Shown here piece after piece: positions 11,811 through 33,439 of a stretch of DNA of 64,000 nt; within the stretch, counting starts at the first letter, position 1, and every line of letters begins with the position of its first letter. Both the position numbers and the translations under genes were made by a program. The notes beneath the pieces were generated by a model. It was given only the letters and a program-made list of their open reading frames with translations, ran no database searches and was not told the DNA's origin. Source of the DNA: Phocoena phocoena. Its lineage: Eukaryota; Chordata; Mammalia; Artiodactyla; Phocoenidae. The stretch lies in the NCBI RefSeq assembly GCF_963924675.1, contig NC_089220.1:110748697-110812696 (forward strand). Reading direction: 5' to 3'.

Positions 11811-12006
11811 GGGCTTCCCTGGTGGCGCAGTGGTTGACAGTCCGCCTGCCGATGCAGGGGACACGGGTTCGTGCCCCGGTCCGGGAAGATCCCACATGCC
11901 GCGGAGCGGCTGGGCCCGTGAGCCATGGCCGCTGAGCCTGCACGTCTGGAGCCTGTGCCCCGCAACGGGAGAAGCCACAGCAGTGAGAGGCCCGCGTACC
12001 GCAAAA
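11811..12006 (+). mobile_element. Young short CHR-type SINE
   Basis: About 196 bp, with a sharp head 'gggcttccctggtggcgcag', the segment 'ccgcggagcggctgggcc', and the end 'gaggcccgcgtaccgc' plus a short A run. It is flanked by 'aaagggcaaga' at 11798-11808 and 12007-12017. Copies of the same subfamily occur at about 20.9, 26.75 and 31.1 kb. The short open frames inside it in both directions are repeat sequence, not genes. Confidence 0.9.
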
Positions 12007-12038
12007 AAAGGGCAAGAAGAGGCAGAAGAAAGTTTCTT

Positions 12039-12229
12039 TCTTTCTTTCTTTTTTTGATGTGGACCGTTTCTAAAGTCTTTATTGAATTTGTTATAATACT
12101 GCTTCTGTTTTATGTTTTGGTTTTTTGGCCCAGAGGCACGTGGGATCTAAGCTCCCCTACCAGGGATCAAACCCACACCCTCTGCATTGGAAGGTGAAGT
12201 CTTAACCACTGGACCACCAGGAAAGTCCC
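12039..12229 (-). mobile_element. tRNA SINE, reverse, tail-to-tail with the previous one
   Basis: Read in reverse it begins 'ggactttcctggtggtccag' and ends in an A-rich tail (the T run at about 12039-12055 here). It is flanked by the 15-bp duplication 'agaagaaagtttctt' at 12024-12038 and 12230-12244. It therefore inserted independently of the SINE at 11811. Confidence 0.85.
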
Positions 12230-12305
12230 AGAAGAAAGTTTCTTACTCAGCAATGGATAGCTGGATGAATCAGGTCTCTTTCAGAAAATGAAACCAAAGG
12301 GAAGA

Positions 12306-12390
12306 AGGGGCCTGTGTCTGGATCACCTTCAAAAGCTGGGTGTGAAAGGGGCCTGTGTCTGGATCACCTTCGAAAAGTTGGGTGTGAAAA
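12306..12390. repeat. Two-copy tandem repeat, about 41 bp unit
   Basis: The unit containing 'ggggcctgtgtctggatcac' followed by 'cttcaaaagctgggtgtgaa' is present twice in a row, with small differences in the second copy ('cttcgaaaagttgggtgtga'). Confidence 0.85.
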
Positions 12391-12416
12391 GAATGCTGCA
12401 GGGCAAAGGGCCGCAA

Positions 12417-12478
12417 GGAGAGGGAGGAAAGGAGGGAGAGGGAGAGAGAGGGAGAGAGGGGGAGAGAATAGGAGGAGA
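12417..12478. repeat. GA-rich low-complexity tract
   Basis: An almost pure purine run of ggagag/gagaga units on the plus strand. Confidence 0.9.
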
Positions 12479-13019
12479 CTAGTTGCTCTGTAGAGCCTAG
12501 GAATGAAATCAGTTGGAAGGGAGCCCCCAGGTCCCACATCCGAATGTGTCACCGCCAAGTGCCCAGAGGCCAAAAAGCCTGGCTCAGTCTGTCAAGAACT
12601 GGAATTTTTTCCAACCCTGAAGCCCCAGAATGAGAACAACCAGCTTCCCCTTCTTTTCCACCAGTTATTTCAGAGACTCTACTGGTAGAACCCCACCTTC
12701 AGCTCTGATTTCCAGTGTTGTTTTTGTTTAACATGGGTGAAAAACTGTAGAGATCTGAAAATAGGTAAAGTTGTACTGTAGAGTGGAAGAGAAAAATCTG
12801 AGAAGTGGCCCAAACCCTCACCAATAGCTCTGCAGCTAAGATGACGCCTTTACCAACTAGGATTGGAAGGGTGGGGTTCAAATGAAATAATTTATGTGAA
12901 CTCATTGAGCTCAGCCTGGTCCCTTGGGACCAAATAAATGTATTTGCTCTTTCTCTATGGTAGATATTGTCCTTTGTCTGTGTATGGAGGGAGTGACCTC
13001 CATATTGAACTTATACCTT

Positions 13020-13690
13020 CTGTGACTGCCCCATGAGATTCATCACCTCCACTCCTACCATCCTAGTCCCAACCTTTCCTCCTAAATGTAGCCTTCCTGC
13101 TTTGACTCCTGCCTACTACAGTTTATTCTTTACACAGTAGCAAGAGTGATCTTTTAAAAAATATAAATTGTATCTTGTCACTTTTCTGTTTAAAACTCTT
13201 CAAATGCCCCCACTACACTTGAGTAGAATTTAAACACTTTACCATGGGTAACTGGGCCCTAAGATGACCTACACCCTGCTGATTTCCCCTCCTATCACTC
13301 TTCCTATGGCCCACTTTGCTGCAGCCACCCTGACCTTTGTTTCTGAACTCACCAAGACTGTTCCCTCCTCAGGGCTTTTGTACTAGCTATTCCCTCCACC
13401 TAGAATACCACCTGTTCTCCTTACATGTCATGGAGGTCTTGTCTGACCGCCCAAACTAAATTAGCTCCGCCTCCCATCCCCCATCACTCTATTTCATTTG
13501 CTTCATAGCAAATGGTAATGATACAAACTCAGCCAGTCTTGTCTATTATTTGTTTACTTGTTTATTGTCTGTTTTCCCCGCAACAACACAGTCGCTGAAG
13601 GGCACTGTGTCTGTCTGGTCTATCACTGAATCCCCAGGGCCAAGCAGAGCCTGGCACATAGTAGATCTCTAATATTCGTTGGATGAATGA
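13020..13690 (+). repeat. L2 LINE 3' fragment
   Basis: The order is that of L2: 'agcaagagtgatctttt', 'cagggcttttgtactagcta', 'ttccctccacctagaatacc', 'cagagcctggcacatagtag' and 'gttggatgaatga'. It is old and non-coding. Confidence 0.7.
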
Positions 13691-14854
13691 TCTTTTCAAA
13701 CCCTAACAATCTGGTGAGGTCTGTGAGAAAACCGAAGGTCCCGTCAGATTCAGGATTAGAATCCTGGTCTGTCCGAACACAGATTTCGTCTTCCTTCCCA
13801 GGGTACCTCGCCCCTTTCCACAGTTCCCCATCTCTCCCGACCTTTCTCACACACTTAATCCTCCTCTCCAGGGAGGGCAGGTCGGACTTCCAGTTCCTTC
13901 TCAGAGCCTCGTGCAGACCCTCAAAGTCCTCCCACATTTCGGGGGCTCAGAGACGCCGCCCTGTTCTCAAAACGGACCCCGCCGGGTGCACGCACCCCCC
14001 TCCCCGGGCCCCCAAACGGGCTGAGAAGAGCCCCGCAATGTCTACGGTAAAACGGGGCGGGCCCCAAAACCCACCGGCAGTAACGGTTCAGCGCCTTCAC
14101 TCTGTCCCACTCCTTGGCTAGGGACCCCCAGGGCCTAGTGGGGGCGAGTTGGAAGCTCCAGGCATCAAGGGCAATGAGGACATCCCGGGCCGAAGTGGGG
14201 ATGGGCCGCCTTCGCGCAGCAGAACCTTTGCAGAACCTTTCTTCATCGGGCCTCGTTCGCCGGCCGGTCTGCTTTGGAAGAGACACCCCACTTAACCGTC
14301 CCCCGCTCGCACCCTCCCCGTCTCAGCCCTGTCTGCAGAGGCCCGCCTTCCTCCCCGTCCAGAGCCCAGGGGTTGCTGTGGCCGCAGCGTTCCGCCTCTC
14401 TCTGGGGGCCTCCCCAGGCGTGGACCTCTGAAGCTACCGACAGACAGCGTCTGGCTCTTCTGAGCTCCAGTGGGCGAGGGCCTGCAGGTTTCCTCCAGCT
14501 GGGGAGGACGCAGAGCGGAGGCGGAGGCAGAAGCACTTTCAGGCCCTAGGCCCGGCGGGCTGGGTCGGGTGAAGCGCGTCCATCATTCGCCATCCAGGGC
14601 GCGCGCGGCCCTCTTGGGACCTCGCCGGCGACCCGTAGCTCGGGCACGCGCCTGTCGCAGCCCGCAGGAAGGAGGGGTCCAGCCTGAGGCCCGGCCACCA
14701 TGGAGATCCCCTCGGCCCAGGGCTGGCGTCTGGGGCCTTGGGGGCGGCCCTGACCGCCCTCCTCCCTGCCCGGCCTGGATCGCTGACCTGCCCCCCGCGG
14801 CATTCGGCCACCTCTGCGTCTCCGCCCTCCCCTGGCCGCGCTGCTGCCTGGGCG

Positions 14855-14877
14855 CGGCGGCGGCGGCGGCGGCGGCG
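14855..14877 (+). repeat. CGG trinucleotide run near FEM1B start
   Basis: Seven perfect CGG units sit about 115 bases upstream of the FEM1B ATG, probably in the 5' UTR. Such runs vary in length and can form stable RNA structure. Confidence 0.9.
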
Positions 14878-14886
14878 CCCTGTTGA

Positions 14887-24656
<9,770 letters not shown>

Positions 24657-26745
24657 GTGACTGGATATGTAAAATCATTTAATGTGGTGCTAAAAAGTAA
24701 AGGACTTTAATCACAGACAATAGAATTATGTGTTCATAAAATGTGCTTTTCTTTCCACTACCCTTCCTCCCTACTCATCCTTCCTTAGTTTTGTATTTGG
24801 TCTTCTTGCCTCATGTGGTTACTGATTTCAAATACACTTTAAACAAAACCACATTGTTTAGGTGTAACTATAATCTGAGGTGTTTGGATATTGGTCACTT
24901 AACTATTTTTCTTTTTTTAAAGGAATGAATATAAAATATTTTGTTTATGTAACAAGGGCCCTTATGATTTGAAGTTGATAATGTTTAAAAAAAACTGCCT
25001 AGAAAAGTATTTCTGTTAAGCCTGTGTCAGCATGTTATTCTCTGCAGCAGTTTTGAGAATCATGAAGAAAAACAATGAAAAGGAACATTAAAAGTAATGG
25101 AATATCTAGATGTTCTGCACATGCCAAACTGCTCTAGGTAGTTTTCACTCTTCCATTATTTATGTGAAGAGATCAACGCATTATAACGTCAGGAGGATTT
25201 TTAAAAATATAACTGCAGATTAATCTGAAAAATGTGCTAACTTAATAATAGTTACAAATTTATAAAGTTAAATCCATTGAAATTGTTGAATTATGCTGGG
25301 TGGTACATATACAGCAGTAAATCTTAAAGCAACTTTTCAGAGAATATTGATGGACTATTTGCCTTTGGGCTTGGACTCTAAAATGTGTGGAAGTCTCTGT
25401 TTTAATGTAATTAATCTAAATTGCAACAGTCTGCATTTGACTCAGCTCACAGACATGTAAAAATTATGAATGCTGTGTTCTCTCTTAGGAAACAAATTGT
25501 CACAATATAGTTACATGTTCTTCTTTTGTCCCCTTCTCCCTTTCCTCTTGTGCGGTATCTTTTAAAATTGGAAACTACTTTTCCAGAGGGCATTATTTGT
25601 GCCTCCCTAAGAAGGTTTTTATGACAGATGAAAAGGAACTGGGATATTTTTAATTTTTTCACTTTATTCAGTCTGTGACAAGTAGAAAAATCACTAGTGT
25701 GGTATAGGAAATTAAATGTTTTTGATAATAAAAATAATTCTCAATGCCATTTGGAAAGATATTTCTGCCTGGGGGCAGCAAATTTTGGAACCACAAAATG
25801 TCGCTTATTCCGACAGGCTGTACAGAGGTCTTTATGGGTTTTGTTTGTTTGTTTTGTTTTAATGGCAACATTGTAAACTGTCAAAAGAATATTCTGTGAT
25901 TATCTTTTAAGCATCACAGAAATTCAGGTAAAGGGTACACACCTATTTCTTTCAATGTTAAAAATGATAAAGAAAATAAAATTAGCTATATCTGTATTTT
26001 TCTCTCTAGTGCCAAGTGAATGCCTTAGCTACTCATAGTGCATGGTACTATAAGTGAAGACCTGTAGCTTTTTTTCTTTAATGAAAAGCATTATAATGAT
26101 GCAGCAACATCAGATACAAACTAAAAAAAAACAACAACAAAAACCACTGGTAGGGTTTCAGTTAACATTTTATGTATGGATATTGCTTTGTGAAGTGTAA
26201 GAAAAAGGTTGCAGCCGGATCAGTATAAAACATAATGACTAAGCCCAAATCAGCACCTAGGACCTTAAATAAAATAGGTACCCCATGAAATGAAACACTC
26301 TGAAGGATAGGAGGGAATGGATGGGGGTACTTCAAAAACTTCTTCCCCCAAGAACGCAAGATAATTTTACTGTGCTGTAGTTATACTTCACGTGTCTTCT
26401 TGCTTCAGTTAGGAATGTTTTGATGGTAAATTCTGTCATAGTAATATATTTCTGTTTTCCTAACCTGAGATTTTTACAAGGAAGGTTTTTTTAGGATGGT
26501 CTAAAGGGAGGTATCTGAATGAGCCCTAATTTGAAAATTACTGGCCTTGATCTTCCTGGTGTGAATCAGGGAACTACTATACCTTGCTCTTGGCAACTCT
26601 CATGAAAGAGAAAATGCTCATCCTCCAGGTGAGTGAATCACGCCTTTTTCACAGCTCAGATCAGACCCTGTATTTTTCAGACTTCAAGGCCTGTTTATTT
26701 GACAGTCTGAGGAATAGCTATGATACTTGGTATTTACTTGGTTCC

Positions 26746-26958
26746 TTTTTTTTTTTTTTTTTTTTTTGCGGTACGCGGGCCTCTCACTGTTGTGGCCTCT
26801 CCCGTTGCGGAGCACAGGCTCCGGACGCGCTGGCTCAGCGGCCATGGCTCATGGGCCCAGCCGCTCCGCGGCATGTGGGATCTTCCCGGACCGGAGCACG
26901 AACCCATGTCCCCTGCATCAGCAGGCGGACTCTCAACCAATGCGCCACCAGGGAAGCC
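26746..26958 (-). mobile_element. Young short CHR-type SINE inside the FEM1B 3' UTR
   Basis: Reverse orientation, T run first (26746-26767), then 'gcggtacgcgggcctctcac', head at 26940-26958. It is flanked by 'cttggttcc' at 26737-26745 and 26959-26967. It would be transcribed antisense as part of the FEM1B mRNA. Confidence 0.9.
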
Positions 26959-29340
26959 CTTGGTTCCATTATTAATGCATATGATTTTTAAACATCAAAA
27001 CTTAAAATATCAGATAATGTTGCATGTTTTAAAAACCATTTCATCCATTTGGCTACCCAGGACGAGAACTATTTTAGATATTACTTATAAAACGAGGATA
27101 ATGATTATCTGTACATATTCAGACATCAAAATTTAATGACATTCAGTGTTTTTGAGAAGGGAGGACTAAATGCTGGAGAGAGTAAAACTGCTGATTGAAA
27201 TGCTGACAAAGCTGGAGAAAAAAATCTGAAGACAGTGGAATGGACTATGAACTTTGCTAATGGTAACCGAGATTTTTTTTTAAAACTATGGTATAGCGGT
27301 ACATTGTGCACTATATTGCTAAGGATCTAATTCTGTCTTGTAAAACGAATCCAAATATGTATTGTGAAACACCTGTATAAAACCATTCTTGAAACAAGTG
27401 ATTACATGCCTGTTTTTTTTTTTTTTGGTAGAATTATTTTAAAATCTGTTTAGCCAAACCCTTCCCAAACTTAAGTTTTGTTTTGTTTTGTGTTTTTAAG
27501 AAAATAAATAAGAAAGGTGATAGTTCTGTATCTCAGCTCTCTGAGAACTCTGGGCTGTTGCCATTTTTTAGCCACTTTTGTCATTTTGTGTTTATTATTG
27601 GTAGAATTATGCTTTAGATTGTATGTCTTCCTTGATAACATTACAAATTCAATCAAAACTTCTTGGTCTTGCTCAGTAATTGTCATATAAATTTAGTTAA
27701 CTAGAGGCCCAAGTGGATGAATGCCTGGGCAAACCATGTGAACCCTTGGGTGGGTTTTGCACTTAAGAGTTGGTAAAATTGAACTCTTGAGTTTAGGTAA
27801 CTATTTAAGTCAAGGAATGGGCAGCAAATCCATCCTTCAACTGATCAGAAAGGAAATTTTGACATAAGAACTCTGACACAACATTGTTTTCAGTCTACCC
27901 CGGATTGCTCTCTCGTAGGCCACAGTCCAGCTACCTTGAGGTTCTTTGCTGTGGGCACTTCAAACAAACAAACCAAAAAGCAAACTTTGGTCTTGCTTGT
28001 TTCTGGGAAGGGTTTTACTGCATTACCCTGATCATTGATTAATAACTGTAATCATGAGAAACTTAGGCATGATAGCACTGTTTGAAGTAAAATGTGATGT
28101 GGGGGCAGCAGCTCCGTGAGTGTCAGCTCTGCATTTGGCAAGTGGTTTTGAAAAGCAGAATCCCAAGGGAACAGCAGTACCCTGTCACTAGTCTCCATCT
28201 CAGTTGAGGCGGCTACTTGAGGAATAAGGCCACTTTAGATTATTCAAGCAGAAGCATTTCTTTCTGGGGGAATGGGGCAGGGTGAGGAATGAGTTGCTGG
28301 ACCTTGGATTAGTTTGCTGGTTTTAGAAGCAGCCAGTGATGGAACTAGACAGTAGATGGATAAAAGTATAAAGGACTTGCTTTTATGGTAGGTTTTCTGT
28401 GCTTTTATGGTAAAATGTCTTAAATGTTCCTTTTCAGGCTAGCCAGATGTATCAGTGTACAGATGACTATTCCGTTTCCCTCACTGACTATAACCTTAAA
28501 ATGGGTTAAAGAAAACAAACCTCTGCCTTTTGCTCTATGAAAAGTTATTGGTCCATAAGATTTTAAGCTGTGTGTTGACTCCGACTCTGAAAATGCACAG
28601 CCCTGCTCTGGATACCTTCTCTGGAAAGTAGAGAGCGCCTAATGTGTATGGCACATTGCCAAGCTCTCTCATACATTCCTGGCAGATTTGCCCAAACCTT
28701 CAGGTGGGCTGGGTTGTACAGTACCTTCTCCAAATATGGGATCTGAAATAAATACTACATGGATAGTGGTGATATATTAATTTTTAAAACTGTAAAGTAA
28801 ATGTGGTCTCTAGTCCTAGGTTTGTGGTGTGTTCATTTGTGTTAACATATAGGAAAGGGACACCGACTTGATGGTTATGGGGAGTGTACCTTGATGTGTG
28901 TGCAGGGGTGAGAAGTGCTAAACTGTTAACAGCTTTTCATTTAGGGGTGAGTCATGTGGTGAGTGGCCTAATCAGAAAAATGAAGGAGCAAAGATGTAAG
29001 CTTCATCCAAGCGATGCACAAGGTTTTGTAACTTTTTTTTATCAGGTGTTGTAAAATTTGTGCATGGCCTTTTTTTGTTGTTGTTGCTTAGTAACTGGTA
29101 GAGGAGAAAAGATGAGGGAAAATAACCTCAGCTTTGCTAACCAATCAAGTATACAGCTGGGGAGTAAACTCTGACTGGCTTAACGTGTTGAAAGATCCTA
29201 TCCTTTATAATATTCACCCCATCCTGCAATCTTCCACGTAGAGGAATTACATTGTTGTATTCTAGTAATTCACTGTGATTTATAACAAACCAGTGATGTC
29301 ATTCTATTGTGCACTTTTGTCAAACCATTTACATGACTTT

Positions 29341-29346
29341 AATAAA
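29341..29346 (+). terminator. FEM1B: Candidate FEM1B polyadenylation signal
   Basis: A canonical AATAAA in the distal 3' UTR. Use of this site rather than the AGTAAA at 29529 cannot be decided from sequence. Confidence 0.4.
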
Positions 29347-29599
29347 CATAGTGAACTTGCTGACTGCACCAGAGACCTGTTAGTGATTTATATATTGCAT
29401 GACATTTTCTATTTGAGTTTGACATGTAGAATCATTTTTAATTTCGTGGTAACTGACAGTCCTAATAGCCCAGCTAATTTGAAACTAACAATATTGCTGT
29501 GTAATAGGAAAAAATGGTGTTTGTGTTCAGTAAATGTTTGAAAAAAAAAAACTGCCTTGAAGTGTGTGTCTTTATTGTTCAGTGTTGAGATGATCTTTT

Positions 29600-30430
29600 G
29601 TTGAATTCATTTTTAAAAAGCTGTGAAAGTTACATACATGTGCATGGGGAAAAAAATTCAAATAGTTAAGAAAAACTCAAATAGTAAAAAAAAAAGTTAC
29701 TTTTTCATCTCTCTCTGCCTGCCATTTGGACTCTTCAGAGGGTACTCACTAGTTTTTTGAGTAGCTTCCCAGAATTTTATGTGTATATATGTGTATTTTC
29801 TCCTTTTTTTTTCTTTAATGCAAATAGACTTTTACCTTTCCTATGTTATTCTGCATCTTGTTTTCATTTAATATATCTTGGACTTTTTATTTTGGTATGT
29901 ATAGATTAAAAAAAAACAATTTTATAGCATTTAATTCTATGGATGGACTTAAAGTTTATTTAACCAGGCCTTAGTGTTGGATTTTTAGGTTTTCAGTTTA
30001 CTGACATTCCAAATACTGCTTCAGTGAACATCCTTATATACTGTATTCAGAGAACAAATTCATTTCTAGCTCTGGAACTTCTGGTTTAGTGACTGAGTGT
30101 TTAAAATCTTGACAGAGGTGATCCAGTTGCCTTCCATCTCCCTACATCCTTATTGACATCAAATATTATCTAATCATTTAGTTTTTGCCAAGATGATGGA
30201 AATGGAAAATATTTCATGGTTCTAATTTGTGTTCCTTTATTATGAATGAGGTTGACATATATTTACTGACCTTTTTTCTTTCTTTTGTTTGCTTTTGGGT
30301 TGTGGCCTTTTTCTTGCTACGTGTTAGAAATTCCTTGCAAATTTAAGGAAATTTTCTGTCATGTGTCACAGTTTGTAGTTTGTTTTTTGACTTTTAGTAG
30401 TTTTTATATCTATTGAATTTTGTATCTTGT
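29600..30430 (-). repeat. Old L1/HAL1-like 3' region, reverse
   Basis: The order 'gcatcttgttttcatttaat', 'atagcatttaattctatgg', 'aaccaggccttagtgttgg' and 'ttttcagtttactgacatt' is the antisense pattern of a LINE 3' end. It is strongly diverged. A pyrimidine-rich tract follows at 30500-30580. Confidence 0.5.
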
Positions 30431-30779
30431 CAAGTTGTCTCCATTCCAAGTTCATATATCTTTTTTACCCATGTTCTCTTCTAGTGCTTTTATGGCTTTT
30501 ACCTCCCACTTCTCTCTCCCCTTCCCCTCCCCCCTTTTTTTTCCCTCTTCCTTCTCCACATTCTTTCCTTCTCGTCTTCTTTGGTTTAAATCTTTTATCT
30601 ACCTGGAATTTATTTTGATTAAGGATCCAGCTAGCCAAGAACTCTCTTATTTTCCACTGATATGAATCATAAAGTAAATTCCCATAAAGTAATTGGATCT
30701 GTTTCTGGGTTCTCTCTTCTATTCTGTAGACCTGGCAGTGTGGTGGAACCCTGAGGAATACTGTCTGGGTTCTTTCCAT

Positions 30780-30935
30780 CACGTACTAGCTCTGTGACCT
30801 CGATCCAAGTCTCAGTTTCTGTACATTGGGACAATAATATTATCTAAGTTGTGATGAGCAAGTGAGAGAATTAAAACGCTTAATGTAGTGCTTTAAACAG
30901 TGAAGTGCCTGCTAAATGCTAAGTATTAATAAAAG
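30780..30935 (+). repeat. MIR element
   Basis: 'ctagctctgtgacctcgatc', 'tctcagtttctgtacattgg' and 'gtgctttaaacagtgaagtg' give the MIR core and tail in sense order. Confidence 0.65.
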
Positions 30936-31125
30936 TGGGGCTGATGTTTCATTTGTCTTTTTTCTCTAACCAGAAAGTTTATTTTTAATGAAGGTCTTGC
31001 AAATATCTTCCTTTTTTTTAATCATTAGTTTGTTTGTTTATATTGTAGAGAGGAGCCTTTCTTCCACTGTATATACTTCTAAATGTTAATGTTTTGATAT
31101 AGGCATTTTAATGGATTTCCCTTTT

Positions 31126-31322
31126 TTTTTTCGGTGCGCGGGCCTCTCACTGCTGTGGCCTCTCCCGTTGCGGAGCACAGGCTCCGGACGCGCAGGCTCA
31201 GCGGCCATGGCTCACGGGCCCAGCCGCTCCGCGGCATGTGGGATCTTCCCGGACCGGGGTACAAACCCCTGTCCCCTGCATCGGCAGGCGGATTCTCAAC
31301 CACTGCGCCACCAGGGAAGCCC
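31126..31322 (-). mobile_element. Young short CHR-type SINE, reverse
   Basis: Same subfamily as the copies at 11.8, 20.9 and 26.75 kb; inverted, ending 'gccaccagggaagccc'. A short 'tcccttt' on both sides is the likely duplication. It lies between FEM1B and ITGA11. Confidence 0.9.
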
Positions 31323-31579
31323 TCCCTTTTAAAAAAAAATGTTTTTTCATTTGCTTCATTTGGATGTCCCAGATACACTAATCATCGTTTACAGGTAATG
31401 ATGATTTTGCCTTCTCATTTCCAGTATTCATACCTCATATTTCTTTCTTTTACCTAATTACAATAGTTAAGACTACCAGAAGGGTATTAAAGGGTGGTAC
31501 TGGAGCACATCCTCTGCACATGTTTGCATTCAAATTTAGATTTAGGGAGTCCCTTTGTAGAGATCTGAAAAAATCATTT

Positions 31580-31745
31580 AGGGCAACTCTGTCACTTCAT
31601 AGTTGAGGATACAGGCTCACAAAGAAGCGACTTGGCCATCCAAGGTTGCACAAGGACCAAGTGTCAGAGCCTGAGGTAGGCTCTGAGTTTACTGACCCGC
31701 TGAACAGAGCTCTTTCACTGTAAGACTCTCACACCAGTACCAGAG
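31580..31745 (-). repeat. MIR fragment, reverse
   Basis: 'agttgaggatacaggctcac', 'cttggccatccaaggttgca' and 'gtcagagcctgaggtaggct' follow the antisense MIR. Confidence 0.5.
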
Positions 31746-33430
31746 AAGATCATCTTAGCATTTCTGCCAGATCTGTGCCTGGCAAAAATATCTGACTGGA
31801 CTGCAGAAACCATCCAAATTCTAAATCATCTTCTTTTTCTTTTTCTGTATTTCAAGTAATGTCTGCTATATTAAAGTAACAGATGTCCAGACAAAAGAAA
31901 ATGCTGGCAGTAATATATTTCATCAGATACCTGATCTAGAAAATTTCAGTATGAGATGCAAATTTCAGGTAGCTCACAAAATCTTAGCTTTTTGACAAGC
32001 TTAGACAAAATTATATATTCTAATTTGCCTGTGATTTGTAAAGTTGGTTTGCTCAGTTCATCCGGAGAACAGAACTGGGGTTTGCTCTGGCCTCAACCAG
32101 TAGGAAGAAACAGTTGGAAATTCCTGTTTATCGAGCACCTACTGTGTGTCGGGCACTATATCAGGGATGTGAATACAAAAAATAAGAATCATGGTCCCTG
32201 TCCTTGATAAGCTTGTTGTCCGGCTAGATGTCTCTATTTGAAATCTGATTTTCTATTTTTCCTCAAATTTTAATTTTGAAAGTTTAAGATGTTACTTTTG
32301 AACACTGGCTTGGGCCATCTTCTGAAAACGTTTCAGAAAACTTTACCATCATCATTTTTAATATAGTACCAGGGAGACAGGAACAAAGAACATGCACAAC
32401 TGATTAGAAAGGATGAGTCCTTAAGGAATGGTGCCCCCATCTGCTTAAAAAAAATATTTTTCTGCTCATACCCTACTTTGAGCCTTGTGAGTTTGCTAGG
32501 TACATTTTAGCCTATATCTTTTTGAAGTTTCAGAGGCCAGGTGCCAGGCTTGTAACCCTCCCTTCAAGCTACACCAGCAAAGCTCCTACGTTCCGGTTTC
32601 AGTTTTTGTTTGGAACATGCTGTCCTACTTTAGTGTGATGTCAAAGCTAACGGAACAGACAGTGACACAGAAGCACTCTGCAGATTTAATGTAGGCGATT
32701 AAGCTTGACTGATAGGGATCTAGTTGACATTAATAGTAATATAAGGATAATTTGGGGGGATTTTTTTTTTTTAAAGGTAAGAAGTAGTGCAGAATAAAGG
32801 GCAACGTGACATTAGCTAAAGGTAAAAACAAAGGCCAGTGTGGTGAAGACAGGACCATTCACTACTAATGGCTGTATTAAGTCAATCACCCAAGGCATAT
32901 CTGGTGGAGAAACCTGGCTACTTCATGTTTGGGGTGAGGTGTGGTTGCAGTGAGTCATATGCCAGAAAAGAAGCATGGTTAAACCAGCTTCTTCGATTAC
33001 AGGCTGCCTGGCATCTTAGGGCTTAAAGCCAAGAGTCTTGTGTCTTATTTTGGGAGAGTATGGATGCTAAAAGCTCTTAAATACTGATGGAGACAGCAAC
33101 TTGTCTTTTATAGACCTCTAGGAAAGGTCTCAGAGAAGCTCTCCCACATTTCCTGGGAAAGAATTATTCTCCTCTCTCTCTCTCTGTTGTGTTTGTATTA
33201 GCCCCCTTCACCTGATACCCATCTTGTTAAGAAGTACCACCTTTCTTAACAAAAGGAAGGCCCAGAAACTCCACTGTTGGCACTGGAAGGACACCCCTTG
33301 GGGGGTTTTTACCGATGACTGCTGCCACCAAGATAGGCTAAAGGGCAGCTGAGAAAGGCCATGCTGTAAGAAACTGACGTTGAAGTCTAGAAAATAACAA
33401 AATCTTATGGCTCTAGATTTCTGGTTCTAT
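31746..33430. other. Tail-to-tail intergenic sequence, no gene seen
   Basis: A stretch near 32125-32220 ('agcacctactgtgtgtcggg') is part of an old mammalian repeat. A TC run lies at about 33170-33187. No open frame or RNA gene could be supported. Confidence 0.55.
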
Positions 33431-33439
33431 AATTTTAAT

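Larger units (their letters stand above)
24657..29550 (+). other. FEM1B: FEM1B 3' UTR (3' end approximate)
   Basis: About 4.9 kb of AT-rich sequence with no coding frame follows the stop. Candidate polyadenylation signals are AATAAA at 28747-28752 and 29341-29346, and AGTAAA at 29529-29534 followed by a T/G-rich stretch at 29560-29580. Other AATAAA motifs near 25975, 26267 and 27503 could give shorter forms. A vertebrate FEM1B mRNA of about 7 kb would fit the distal site. One young SINE is inserted at 26746-26958. The end point is inferred. Confidence 0.6.

Noticed and set aside
11811..11890. tRNA gene-like box structure in the SINE heads
   Set aside because: The A/B-box-like sites belong to tRNA-derived SINEs; no cloverleaf with intact acceptor stem is formed.
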